Assembly (NCBI GenBank): GCA_945862315.1
Contig: CAMAXW010000028.1
Span: 1 to 44,156 of the forward strand
From: Klebsiella pneumoniae
GTDB taxonomy: Bacteria > Pseudomonadota > Gammaproteobacteria > Ga0077536
Length of the DNA: 44,156 bases
Direction of reading: 5' to 3'
In this document: in pieces, positions 7,243 to 16,010 of the stretch
How positions within the stretch are numbered: the first letter of the stretch is position 1
How the letters are laid out: every line of letters begins with the position of its first letter
The notes under the pieces: generated by a model
What the model was told of the DNA's origin: nothing
What the model saw: only the letters and a program-made list of their open reading frames with translations
The model's database searches: none
Program-made: the position numbers and the translations under genes

Positions 7243-8478
7243 TCAGCGCGCTAGTTCTGAGCGCCGCGGCGCCGTGAGTCCCGCCACCCGCCAAGCGGTG
7301 ATTAACGCACAGAACCAGCATACTGCGATGCCAAAAAATACTTGTTGGTAATAGCCGTGATCCAGCATTTTTCCAAACAACACCGGGCCTGCGGCAATGC
7401 CGAAGTCGAGTCCCGAATAAACCACCCCGTACACCCGCCCCGTGGCGCCGCGTGGGGTAGAGGCGCGAATTAACATGTCGCGTGAGGGGCCGGACAGACC
7501 ACTGCCAAAACCCATCAGCGCGATCAATGCCCAGCCGACTCCCAGTGAAGTCCAATTCAGGCCTAGGCACACGGCACCCAAAATGGAGCAGGCGAAGGCA
7601 AAACTAATATTGCGCTCCAGTTGCGCTTGCCGAGCCACCAGCCAGCCCCCGCTCAACATGCCGAGCGCACTCGCCAGCATAAACACCGTGATGCTCAAGG
7701 CCGCCGTGGTACGCGACACCGCAAACAAGTGCGCAAAAATAGTGGGGGCAAAATTTTGAATGCCGCCAGCGGCTGCGGCCACAATAAAAAAGAACCCAAA
7801 ACACCACCACACCGCCGGCAGCCGTAGAAAACCAAACAGCGACGGATCCTCGGCATTTTCTCGGTCCACCGCGCGCGGTCGCAATTGCAGGGCATCGCGC
7901 TGTGACAGCAATAACGCAATCACCAACGCTGGGAGCAATGCGGCGGCAAACAGGCTCGCGCGCCAACCTGCGTAAGTCGCAATCCCCACCACGAACACAG
8001 GCGCTAGCGCCCACCCCAAACTACCGGTCACACCATGTACCGAATAAGCCGGCCCGAGGCGCGCCACGCTAACCCGCGCGTTGAGCAGTGAATAATCCAC
8101 CGGGTGAAACACCCCGTTGCCCAGTCCAATCAGAGCAGCACCCGCCAGTAACTGGGTGTAACTGCTACTGAAGCCACAACCCACCGTGCCGAGCGCCAGA
8201 CACGCCAGTCCCCCGACCAACGTAAGCCCGGCGCCAAAGCGATCGACCACAAATCCCGCCACAGCCTGACTGGCCGCCGACACCATAAAAATGACGGTAG
8301 TGACGAAACCCAGCGCGGCGTACGTCAAACCCAATTCGCCCTTAAGCCAGGGAAACAGCGGCACGATAAGGAGTTGCGAAAAATGACTGGTCAAGTGCGC
8401 CAAACCCACCAGACTGATGATCCGCGCGTCCTGGCGCCAAGCGACCGGGGCAACTTGCGCGAGGACGGCCTCAGCCAT
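7243..8478 (-). CDS. Major facilitator superfamily (MFS) transporter
   Basis: The 411-residue product has about 12 hydrophobic helices in two six-helix halves separated by a basic/acidic loop near residues 190-210 (QRDALQLRPRAVDRENAEDP). GFVVDRFGAGLTLVGG between helices 2 and 3 is the MFS motif-A region (G-x-x-x-D-R-x-G). It would sit in the inner membrane and probably imports or exports the compound handled by the surrounding catabolic genes. Its ATG overlaps the end of the thioesterase gene by 8 bases, so the two are translationally linked. The substrate cannot be predicted. Confidence 0.87.
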   Translation of the reverse strand: MAEAVLAQVAPVAWRQDARIISLVGLAHLTSHFSQLLIVPLFPWLKGELGLTYAALGFVTTVIFMVSAASQAVAGFVVDRFGAGLTLVGGLACLALGTVGCGFSSSYTQLLAGAALIGLGNGVFHPVDYSLLNARVSVARLGPAYSVHGVTGSLGWALAPVFVVGIATYAGWRASLFAAALLPALVIALLLSQRDALQLRPRAVDRENAEDPSLFGFLRLPAVWWCFGFFFIVAAAAGGIQNFAPTIFAHLFAVSRTTAALSITVFMLASALGMLSGGWLVARQAQLERNISFAFACSILGAVCLGLNWTSLGVGWALIALMGFGSGLSGPSRDMLIRASTPRGATGRVYGVVYSGLDFGIAAGPVLFGKMLDHGYYQQVFFGIAVCWFCALITAWRVAGLTAPRRSELAR

Positions 8479-8920
8479 GGCTAGCCACTACCATCATGGT
8501 CGTCACCAGATGCGCGATCAGTTTCTCGGCAGTCCCCTGCACTGCCAGTAAGTCGCCATGACACACCGCCAACGTGCGGCCGGCGCGAATGACCCGCCCC
8601 CGCGCTAGGTAGTGCGTGCCGAAACCCGGCGCGAGGAAATTGATCTTAAATTCCACCGTCACGATGTCCATTTCCACGGGCACCAAGGTCTGCGCGGCGT
8701 AGCCCGTGGCGCTGTCAGCGAGGGCCGCCAACACGCTGCCGTGGACATGACCACCCGGCTGCAGCAGGTCGGGCTGAGCCGGCGCCATGATTTCCACAAA
8801 ACCCGGCGTGACTTGGGTGACCCGCGCGCCCAAAAGTTTGTGCATGAAGGCTTGACCGGCGAGGCTCGCGTGGACTCGCGCGACAAAGTCCGGGTTTTTG
8901 GCTGAAAATTCGGCCGTCAT
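8471..8920 (-). CDS. PaaI-type hotdog thioesterase
   Basis: I use the ATG at 8920 (MTAEFSAKNPDF), which has GAAGGA about 11 bases upstream; an upstream extension to 9025 would overlap the MaoC gene. The 149-residue protein has the hotdog-fold signature LQPGGHVHGSVLAALADSATGYAA, typical of PaaI/YbgC-related acyl-CoA thioesterases with the H-G-x-x-x-A-L-A-D core, then VTVEFKINFLAPG and GRTLAVCHGDLLA. It would release a carboxylic acid from an acyl-CoA in the cytoplasm. It sits 16 bases after the MaoC gene and overlaps the MFS gene, so it belongs to the same operon. Confidence 0.85.
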   Translation of the reverse strand: MTAEFSAKNPDFVARVHASLAGQAFMHKLLGARVTQVTPGFVEIMAPAQPDLLQPGGHVHGSVLAALADSATGYAAQTLVPVEMDIVTVEFKINFLAPGFGTHYLARGRVIRAGRTLAVCHGDLLAVQGTAEKLIAHLVTTMMVVASHG

Positions 8921-8936
8921 GTGATTTGATTTTCCT

Positions 8937-9791
8937 TCAGGTGAAACATAAAAAGCCCCGGCTGATGATCGCCGAGCCGGAATCTGAGAGCACGCTAAAA
9001 TTGAGCAATTGCGGACCCCGCCCATCGATACGGAGAGTCAACGCACTGGGCAGCCTCACCATGCCGCTAAAGCGACAGCCCAGCCGGGTGACCCGACTAG
9101 CATCATCGCCCAGCTGGTGATGGACCAGCAGCGACACCGCCCGCGCCAGCGTGATAGTGCCGTGCAAAATAATCCCCGGCAGCCCCGCCGCGAGCGCATG
9201 CGCGTGGTCGGTATGAATGGGGTTCCAAATTCGCGCACATTCGGTATAAACATGCGCCGCCCCAGGCGGAATCGGTAGCGGAAAATATAACGCGGGGCAG
9301 TGCGGCGCCGGATCCGGCCAAGGCGGCGGTGTCTCCAAGGTCTGCGGGCCATCCAACAAGGCCACCCCGCGATACAACGAGTGCTGGTAGGTCCGGCAAA
9401 ACAAGGTCCCATCCGCATCGACGGTATCGATGCGTTTAACCAGATTTGCACCGGCTTTACGGGCTTCCACGGCAATTGCGTGCGCGACGCTGAACAGCGT
9501 CAGACCCGGTTGCAGCGGCTTTAGCAGATGCAGATCGTGCTCGGCATGCACGGCACGGGCTTGTTCGGCCGCCGACATTGGCGCCATGCCCGGACCAAAG
9601 CGTAAGGCGACGATAGCGTCCCATTCCAGACACACCGGGAACACCGGATGCGCGCGCAAAGTTTGAGTGGTGTCGAGATAGCGCGGGTTAAAATCATCGA
9701 TGCTCGCCGCGTAGGCCATCAGCCAGCGCGCATCGATTTTATTCTCGATGGCAGGCGAGCAAGTGCCCACGATCTGTTGTGGCAGCGGCAT
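8937..9791 (-). CDS. MaoC-family acyl dehydratase with N-terminal FAS1-like dehydratase domain
   Basis: The 284-residue product has the double hotdog layout of these enzymes: an N-terminal non-catalytic domain (about 1-130, MaoC_dehydrat_N type, with IENKIDARWLMAYAASIDDFNPRYLD) and a C-terminal MaoC domain (about 160-284). The hydratase-2 region reads ARIWNPIHTDHAHALAAGLPGIILHG. The N-P-I-H-x-D core is intact, but the aspartate normally two places before the asparagine (G-D-x-N-P) is replaced by isoleucine. I recall this R-I-W-N-P version in a MaoC subgroup, so it may be a subfamily trait. The probable role is reversible hydration of an enoyl-CoA, or a related addition. It lies 61 bases after the alpha/beta hydrolase gene. 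Confidence 0.82.
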   Translation of the reverse strand: MPLPQQIVGTCSPAIENKIDARWLMAYAASIDDFNPRYLDTTQTLRAHPVFPVCLEWDAIVALRFGPGMAPMSAAEQARAVHAEHDLHLLKPLQPGLTLFSVAHAIAVEARKAGANLVKRIDTVDADGTLFCRTYQHSLYRGVALLDGPQTLETPPPWPDPAPHCPALYFPLPIPPGAAHVYTECARIWNPIHTDHAHALAAGLPGIILHGTITLARAVSLLVHHQLGDDASRVTRLGCRFSGMVRLPSALTLRIDGRGPQLLNFSVLSDSGSAIISRGFLCFT

Positions 9792-9852
9792 AGCAGCTAG
9801 CGCTTAGCGCTGCGCCGGCAGGCGCGGCTACTCATCGCAGTCAACAGCGCGC

Positions 9853-10656
9853 TTAGGCTTCAAAGAAACCCCGCACGCGGCTCAACAATGCTTCGCACTG
9901 TTCCAACGGCGGTTCATGACCGCATTGCGGGAGTGACAGGTGTTGCGCGTGCGGGATGCACCGGCCGAATTCCTCGGCATAAACCGGCGGGATTAAACGA
10001 TCGTTTTCACCCCACACAATCAGACTGGGCGCACTGATCCGATGTATGCGTTTTTTGAGGCCTTTATCGGGAATCGGCCAAATCACTTTGCCCGTGCAGC
10101 CTAGGGTCCAAATAAAATCGACCAGCCATAGCGCTTCGGCATCCTGCCCGCTGGGTGGCGACATTCTCCGGACTACGCGCGGATTGGTTTTGTCATAGAA
10201 CAGGACGTCGAGAATTTCTTCGCTGTTTAGCGTGCACCAGTCGGCAACCGTGTAGGGCGCATCTTCGCGCCACAGTCCGATGGGCGCGATAAGAACGAGG
10301 TTCTCGACCGCCTTGGGACGTTGTGCGGCGAGTTCCGCGGCCAGCATGCCGCCAAACGAATGCCCGATGAGGCGGAATTTCTTGAGGCCGAGCCCGTCCA
10401 GCAAATCTTCGTAGGCGATCACGGCGTCCCAAAGATTATCGATTTTGTCGATGTCATTTGGACGGCCTGGCGCGGTCCCTGGGAAATGGGGCACGTAGAC
10501 CGTGTAATCATCGGCCAGCGCGTCGAGAAAATCGTCCCAGTAATAACCGGCTGCCGCGTGCAGATACAGCAAGGGCTTACCCTTGCCGGCGATATTGACC
10601 GTGATCTGGGTTGCACCACCCAGCACTGGAATGACCTTTTGGCGAGGTTTTTTCAT
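9853..10656 (-). CDS. Alpha/beta hydrolase
   Basis: The 267-residue product has the complete catalytic triad of the alpha/beta-hydrolase fold: nucleophile Ser100 in the elbow GHSFGGM, acid Asp219 in VWGENDRLIP, and His247 in PQCGHEPP. The oxyanion region is near LYLHAAAGYYWDD rather than the classical H-G. The family covers C-C bond hydrolases, esterases and enol-lactonases. It directly follows the LLM monooxygenase (21 bases apart). Alpha/beta hydrolases are frequent partners of luciferase-like monooxygenases, suggesting it hydrolyses the ester, lactone or beta-diketone the oxygenase forms. It is soluble, with no signal peptide. Confidence 0.87.
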   Translation of the reverse strand: MKKPRQKVIPVLGGATQITVNIAGKGKPLLYLHAAAGYYWDDFLDALADDYTVYVPHFPGTAPGRPNDIDKIDNLWDAVIAYEDLLDGLGLKKFRLIGHSFGGMLAAELAAQRPKAVENLVLIAPIGLWREDAPYTVADWCTLNSEEILDVLFYDKTNPRVVRRMSPPSGQDAEALWLVDFIWTLGCTGKVIWPIPDKGLKKRIHRISAPSLIVWGENDRLIPPVYAEEFGRCIPHAQHLSLPQCGHEPPLEQCEALLSRVRGFFEA

Positions 10657-10677
10657 GGGTTAATCTCCAGATCGTTT

Positions 10678-11919
10678 TTAGGCGCCGACGGTGGTGGCAG
10701 TACGTGGCTCAACTTTTGCCGCCTCCGGCCACCAACGATCTTCCCAGCCTTCGTCTTCCCAGATTGGGCGCAAATGCGGCAGCACGCTTTTTGAAATGCT
10801 CTCAATATTTTCCATTGTTTTGGGATGCGACAGCGATCCAAACTGCGGCAAAATCATGAGATGCCCAATCCGCAGCGTCTTAACGATGTTGATCAGGCGT
10901 TCGGTGACCGTTTTGGCGCTCCCGCAGACCACGAAATCGCGCTCATTAAACTGCGCATAGTTCATTTTCTTGAGTTCTTCGTACGGCGGGAACGGGCGGG
11001 TTGTTAACAGGTGCGTCAGACTGCTGTGGGTCATGTGACCCGGTGGGAGGAGCAATTGCTCCGGCAGGTGCAGTCCCTTGTGATAGAAATACTCGGCGGC
11101 TGGGCCATATTCCAAAGCGGCCTTTTCGTCGGTGTCGGAGACCCCTACCGGGATTAGGAAGCCCATACGATACGGATTGCGGTCGCGTCCGTTTTCTTCC
11201 ACTTTGTCCCAGTAACCCTTGACCATGTGTTCGGCCCCTTTGGCGCCGAAATAAGTGAGGTAGCAATACGAGTAGTCGTGCTTGGTCACGAAATCCCAAG
11301 TGCTGGTGCTGGCATTGCCTGGCACCCAGATGGGTGGATGCGGACGCTGCACGGGCTTAGGCCAAATGTTGACCATCGGCAACTGATAAAACTTCCCGTT
11401 GAAAGCGAATTGCTCCGTCGCTTTCCAGGCGCGCGTGATGAGGTCGTGGGCCTCGGTGTAGCGCGCGCGCTGCTCGATCGGCGCCATGCCATAGCTATAG
11501 GCGAAATCGCCGCCTAGACCCACGGGGAAGCCGGCCACGAGTCGCCCCTCAGAGATTGAATCGAGCATCGCGTATTCTTCGGCCACTCGAATCGGCGGAT
11601 TCAAGAACACCGCGGTCTCACCCATCTGGATGATCGCCGTCTTGGTGCCACGCGTGGCACGCGCCAACACCGAACCCATCATGTTGGGGTTGACCATGAA
11701 CCCGTAAGCATTCTGGTGATGCTCGTTGGTACACACCCCATCAAAACCAGATTTAGCCGCGAACTCGAGTTCGTCGAGGGTCCAGTTGTAGTACTGCGAA
11801 ACCTTGTGACGATCGGCCACTGCGTCGAAAGGCAGTGTGAACCAAGAGGACTTATATTTTTTTTCGAAATCGGGTTCGAGGTCGCGATAGGGCATCAAAT
11901 GGAAGCAAGCAATTTTCAT
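10678..11919 (-). CDS. LLM class flavin-dependent oxidoreductase (luciferase-like monooxygenase)
   Basis: The 413-residue product is a TIM-barrel bacterial-luciferase-type monooxygenase that would use reduced FMN supplied by a separate reductase. Family marks are the opening MKIACFHLMPYRDL, CTNEHHQNAYGFMVNPN (the conserved E-H-H of the active site), VAEEYAMLDSISEGRLVAGFPVGLGG (the B-x-L-D-x-[IL]-S-x-G-R core), PHPPIWVPGNAS, and FVVCGSAKTVTERL near the end. Typical reactions are Baeyer-Villiger or N/S-oxidation. It heads a minus-strand run with the hydrolase, MaoC, thioesterase and MFS genes. The CoA-transferase gene is 215 bases upstream. No flavin reductase is in the window. Confidence 0.87.
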   Translation of the reverse strand: MKIACFHLMPYRDLEPDFEKKYKSSWFTLPFDAVADRHKVSQYYNWTLDELEFAAKSGFDGVCTNEHHQNAYGFMVNPNMMGSVLARATRGTKTAIIQMGETAVFLNPPIRVAEEYAMLDSISEGRLVAGFPVGLGGDFAYSYGMAPIEQRARYTEAHDLITRAWKATEQFAFNGKFYQLPMVNIWPKPVQRPHPPIWVPGNASTSTWDFVTKHDYSYCYLTYFGAKGAEHMVKGYWDKVEENGRDRNPYRMGFLIPVGVSDTDEKAALEYGPAAEYFYHKGLHLPEQLLLPPGHMTHSSLTHLLTTRPFPPYEELKKMNYAQFNERDFVVCGSAKTVTERLINIVKTLRIGHLMILPQFGSLSHPKTMENIESISKSVLPHLRPIWEDEGWEDRWWPEAAKVEPRTATTVGA

Positions 11920-12134
11920 GGATTGGCTCTCCAGACCGGTGGCAGTAAGGCAACGATGTCTAAAGTATTGAGTTTCCGCACCGACCCGGCAAGCACTACC
12001 CGCCGCCGGACTTCAAGCCTCTCGTCGCCGCTAATTTGTTGCGGCGCGCTATTTTCATGCCGCGTGGCGCCGCTTCGAGCGCGTTTTCATTCACTCACTT
12101 AGAACTGGCTAGCGGGTTGGCATGAAACGCTCGT

Positions 12135-13394
12135 TTACAGTTTGCCGGCCGCACGCAGAAGTTTAACTTGCTGGTCTTGCACAATGGCACCGCTGGCGTA
12201 GAGCGCCGCCAGTTGTTCGGTGGAGTAACCCAAACGGGCGCTGAGAATTTCTTCGTTATGCTCGCCGAGATACGGTGCGCGATAGGGAATTTTCATTTCC
12301 ATCGTTGACAATTTAAACGGCGCCCGTGCCACTGGGGTCGTGCCGAGTTCGGGGTGATCGAGATCTTGAAACAGGCCGCGCGCCGCATGTTGTGGATGCA
12401 ATGGCACCTGCGCAATATCCAGAATGGGTGCTGAAGGCACCCGCGCCTGCGCCAAAATAGCGAGTGGTGTGGCATCGTCGGCAAAGCTCTGTAACCAGCT
12501 CTCAACGTAAGCGCGCACTTCTGGCCGGCGGGCACAGCGGGCGATTTGGGTCGCGTAACGCTCGTCGGTTTCGAGTTCTGGTTTGCCCATGGCGCGCACC
12601 AGTGCCGGCCACTGGTGCTCAGCGACAGCCAGTACCACATAGCCTTCGGTCGAGCGGTAAGTGCCATACGGGCAGATGGACCAAAAATCACCGCCAAAAC
12701 GTTTGGGTTCGATGCGCCCGCCGCTCATCATCGATAGCGGAATATTGATGTAGTCGAGATACACCAACGCTTCAAGCTGGGAAACATCGATGTATTGCCC
12801 CTCGCCGCGCAACGCGCGGTGATAGAGGGCCGCGCAAATAGCTAACGCCGCATGCACGCCGGCATTGGGGTCCCCGATGTAATTGCCCACATATTGCGGC
12901 GGCCCGTCCGGTTCGCCGGTCATAGACATGACCCCGCTCTGTGCCTGCGCAATGATGTCGAAGCTGGTGAAATTGGCGTAAGGGCCTTCCTGCCCAAAAC
13001 CCGAGATCGAGCACATGATGAGCTTGGGATTAAGTACCTTAAGCGAAGCGTAATCAAAGCCATATTTCGCCATCACGCCAGGGCTAAAATTCTCAATCAC
13101 CACGTCGGCATCGCGCACCAGATCGCGCACGATCGCGCGCCCCGCTTCGCTGCGAAACTCAATCGCGAGGCTTTTTTTGCCCGCACTGGCCGCGAGAAAA
13201 AACGCACTCACACCCGGCGCCACAAAATGAATCTTGCGCCCGTGGTCGCCATCGGGCGTGCGTTCAATCTTGACGACATCCGCACCGAACTCGCTCAGTA
13301 AGCGCGTGGCGGCGGGGCCGGCCAAGTACTGGGTGAAGTCGAGCACCTTGACGCCAGAGAGCATTTTCGTCGCCGAGGAAGGGAGATTGGTCAT
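12135..13394 (-). CDS. CaiB/BaiF family (type III) CoA-transferase
   Basis: I start at ATG 13394 (MTNLPSS), which has AGGA eight bases upstream; the open frame continues to 13436 without family features. The 419-residue protein follows the family closely: GVKVLDFTQYLAGPAATRLLSEFGADVVKIE at residues 14-44, KKSLAIEF at 73-80, DVVIENFSPGVMAKYG at 97-112, and the acylating aspartate region NYIGDPNAGVHAALA (Asp175), then GEGQYIDVSQLEAL. These soluble dimers move CoA between acyl thioesters and free acids, so this is the likely entry step that makes the CoA ester of the pathway substrate. It is the first gene of the minus-strand catabolic block. Confidence 0.9.
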   Translation of the reverse strand: MTNLPSSATKMLSGVKVLDFTQYLAGPAATRLLSEFGADVVKIERTPDGDHGRKIHFVAPGVSAFFLAASAGKKSLAIEFRSEAGRAIVRDLVRDADVVIENFSPGVMAKYGFDYASLKVLNPKLIMCSISGFGQEGPYANFTSFDIIAQAQSGVMSMTGEPDGPPQYVGNYIGDPNAGVHAALAICAALYHRALRGEGQYIDVSQLEALVYLDYINIPLSMMSGGRIEPKRFGGDFWSICPYGTYRSTEGYVVLAVAEHQWPALVRAMGKPELETDERYATQIARCARRPEVRAYVESWLQSFADDATPLAILAQARVPSAPILDIAQVPLHPQHAARGLFQDLDHPELGTTPVARAPFKLSTMEMKIPYRAPYLGEHNEEILSARLGYSTEQLAALYASGAIVQDQQVKLLRAAGKL

Positions 13395-13696
13395 CGTGAT
13401 TCCTAATGGTTCGATGAGTCGGGCAGGTCGTGCCAAAGGCTTAGCCGTTGGTGTGGAATTATGCGGACGCGCAAGCGCCTAGTGTCAATCGGCGTGCAAG
13501 GACCCGCGCCGCGTAGCCCTTGTGGGGGGCGGCTAATTGCCGCAGCGCAGCGGATTTTTATACCCACGCTCGCCACCCATTTGCGTCTACGCTACGGCTT
13601 GGGCGCCGCGCGAAGTGCGCCCCACCCATCCAGTTAATAGGCTAATGAACTCAGGAGAAAAACATCGCAGCAGGTACACGGTCCGCAGGTCGCTTT

Positions 13697-14303
13697 ATGC
13701 AGTCTTGGTTGCTCAACAGCGTATTTGCACTCGCGGGCAAGGCCTACGCCGATGCCCTCCCAAGCACCGACTGGCCCGCCTATAACCACACCGCCAATGG
13801 GCAACGATAGTCTCCTTTGGCGCAGATCACAGCGCAAAATGTCGTTGGGTTGAAAGAAGTGTACCGCCTAAAAATTGAGGATTTCGGGACTTTTCAAGCG
13901 GGGGTGATCTACCTCACCAACTCCCTTAACACCCTCACAGTCGACGCCACCACCTGACCTGCGCACTGGCGCCACGAAGTCGCACGCCTGTCCTTCGGGG
14001 AGAACGGCAAACCGAGCTTGGTGATCTATGCGCTGGCCGAAAACACGGCGGCTGTAGCGGGCGCAGCTGCTGGGCGAGGTCATGCGGGGCGGTGATATTT
14101 ATCGAAAAAATTGTGCGGCCTGTCATAGTGGGCGCGGCGAAGGTGCGGTGGGTCCGGCGCTGAGCGAACTACACGCGCAGCGCTCATTGGCAGCCATGGT
14201 GGAATGGGTCGTCAAGCCATCGAACAAGATGCCGCAGTTGTATCCCTCGACTCTCGACGCACAGGCGGTGGCAGATGTAGCAGTGTTTGTGCACGGCTTA
14301 TAA
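13697..14303 (+). pseudogene. Decayed PQQ-dependent alcohol dehydrogenase with C-terminal cytochrome c domain
   Basis: Reading from 13697 gives a short leader, then DWPAYNHTANGQR, a stop (TAG 13808-13810) in place of the expected tyrosine, and SPLAQITAQNVVGLKEVYRL. This is the N-terminus of quinoprotein dehydrogenases (family text: W-P-x-Y-x-R/H-x-x-x-x-x-R-Y-S-P-L-x-Q-I). The frame continues YLTNSLNTLTVDATT, a second stop (TGA 13955-13957), then HWRHEV, and jumps to a tail-like segment, so most of the propeller (several hundred codons) is deleted. After a frame change, a cytochrome c domain follows (14082-14303) with haem-binding CAACH at 14112-14126 and the axial methionine in NKMPQL. Two stops, a large deletion and a frameshift make it non-functional as a dehydrogenase. 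Confidence 0.78.
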
Positions 14304-14477
14304 CCACGCTAGGGGGCCAAAGAAATGGGGCCGGTTGTGCCCGGCCTCGTGCGCCAGCCTTTAGCGTTGCAAGCTTCGGCTGGCCTCAGGCATTGGAATG
14401 AGGCAACGCCGGCGCCGAGGGAAATCCGAGGGCGAAAGACGCCCCCTGGTCCTGACGCCGGTAGTGTTTATGCCGGC

Positions 14478-15911
14478 TTAAAACCCGAAGTTTTTTCGAA
14501 ACTTCGTGACCTCCTCCCGTAGCGGATGCTGAACTAGTACCAGCCCTAACCCAAAACCCAGCGCCGCACCGGGCAGACCAACGGCCAAGGGCAACCACGG
14601 GTTCGTGGGGGCCGGGCCAAAAAGCCCGAAAGCAATGGCCGGTGCAACGCCGGCAGCACCCGCTACCAGCGCGCTGGCACGCAGGTTCGAGAGGAATTCA
14701 GGCCATTCAAACTGGATTTCTCGGTGGGCCGTCCGCAGCGACAATCCGGTCCGCACCAATGCCCCAAGCGCCACACTGGCACCCATGGCGCTCAGCCCAA
14801 AGCTCGCGCCAATCGCCATCAGTGTCACGCCGAGGATGCTGTTCACTGCCGTCAACCGCAACATCTGGGATGCGCAGCCCAGCGCGAGCAGTGCGGTCCC
14901 ACACAAAGACGCCGGGATGCCGCACGCCAAGGCGCCCGCAAGCAGTTGGGTCACCTTAACGGCACCGTCCCATTGATCGCCGTACAGGACGCGAATGATC
15001 GGGTAGGCCAAAAAAATGAGCAGCAGCGAGAACGTCCAGCCCAAGACCGTCACGTAGGCAGTGGCCTTGAGAAAAGGCTGCGAAATGCTGCCGTGGCTAC
15101 GGGATTGTTGCGCAAACCAAGGCCCGCAAACCACCCCCGCGCCTTCCATTACCAAGCGACTAAACATAGAAATGAGGCCGTTACCGCGAGAAAACAAGCC
15201 GGTCGCGACCATCCCCTGGAGTTTGCCCAGCAGCAACTCCGGCGCTGCGCTCGCGAAGGTTTGAATGAGGCCGGCCCCAGTGGTTCGCGTGCCGTAGGCC
15301 AGCACCCGTCGCATCTCGCTCACCCCCGGCAACCACGGAAACCAGCGTGGGCGAAAATAGACCGCCATCAACGCGTTGACCAACGTGCCGGCCAGCGCGC
15401 CGTAGGCCAACGAGATAGGCCCGGTGCCGCGCCACGCGAAATAGCTCGACACTAGCGCACCAGCCAGCGTGGCGCTAAAGCGCACCAGCGCCACACTGGC
15501 AAAGCGCATTTCCCGGATTTGCCACGCGTAGGTCAACGATCCAAACGGATTAATGGCGTAATTCAGTGCCACCACGCCCAAAATATCGTAGATGCGGGGT
15601 TCGTGATAAAACCAAGCGACCGGCGTTCTACTCAGCAAGACCAGCAGCGCAAGCCCAATTCCCACACCCAACTGCACGGCCCAGACGGCCCGCACCCGAT
15701 CCGGCGTGAGTTCTTTTTCTTGGACTAAATAACCACCCGCGCCCATGTCACGCACGGTGGATACAAAGCTAAGCAGCACCATGGTGACCGAAAAAACACC
15801 GATATCGGCTGGCGTCAGCAGCCGCGCAATCACCATCGACGACACAATGCCGACCACGAGACTCGCGTAGCGGTCTAGATAGGAGTAGCCAAGGGCCTTG
15901 CGGATGCTCAT
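14478..15911 (-). CDS. Polysaccharide/O-antigen flippase family membrane protein (Wzx-like)
   Basis: The 477-residue product is almost entirely hydrophobic, with about 12-14 membrane helices, and opens MSIRKALGYSYLDRYASLVVGIVSSMVIARLLTP. The conserved A-R-L-L-T-P-x-[DE]-x-G segment between helices 1 and 2, and the later YAWQIREMRF, are characteristic of the MOP/Wzx exporter group (Polysacc_synt type). These move lipid-linked oligosaccharides across the inner membrane. Unusually, no glycosyltransferase or sugar-nucleotide gene is near, so the gene is isolated from any polysaccharide locus here. The ATG is 15 bases from a weak ribosome-binding site. Confidence 0.85.
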   Translation of the reverse strand: MSIRKALGYSYLDRYASLVVGIVSSMVIARLLTPADIGVFSVTMVLLSFVSTVRDMGAGGYLVQEKELTPDRVRAVWAVQLGVGIGLALLVLLSRTPVAWFYHEPRIYDILGVVALNYAINPFGSLTYAWQIREMRFASVALVRFSATLAGALVSSYFAWRGTGPISLAYGALAGTLVNALMAVYFRPRWFPWLPGVSEMRRVLAYGTRTTGAGLIQTFASAAPELLLGKLQGMVATGLFSRGNGLISMFSRLVMEGAGVVCGPWFAQQSRSHGSISQPFLKATAYVTVLGWTFSLLLIFLAYPIIRVLYGDQWDGAVKVTQLLAGALACGIPASLCGTALLALGCASQMLRLTAVNSILGVTLMAIGASFGLSAMGASVALGALVRTGLSLRTAHREIQFEWPEFLSNLRASALVAGAAGVAPAIAFGLFGPAPTNPWLPLAVGLPGAALGFGLGLVLVQHPLREEVTKFRKNFGF

Positions 15912-16010
15912 GTCAGTTCAGGGAACGGTTATTTTGCGTCAAGAGTACAAGGCTAAGCGGCGCGGCACGATCATCCCGTGGTGTGGGTCCGTGGACGCGC
16001 CGCGTGAGGC

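Noticed and set aside
14724-15455. 243-residue plus-strand open frame over the flippase gene
   Set aside because: Arg/Gln/His-rich composition typical of an antisense frame; the minus-strand flippase has clear membrane helices and family motifs.
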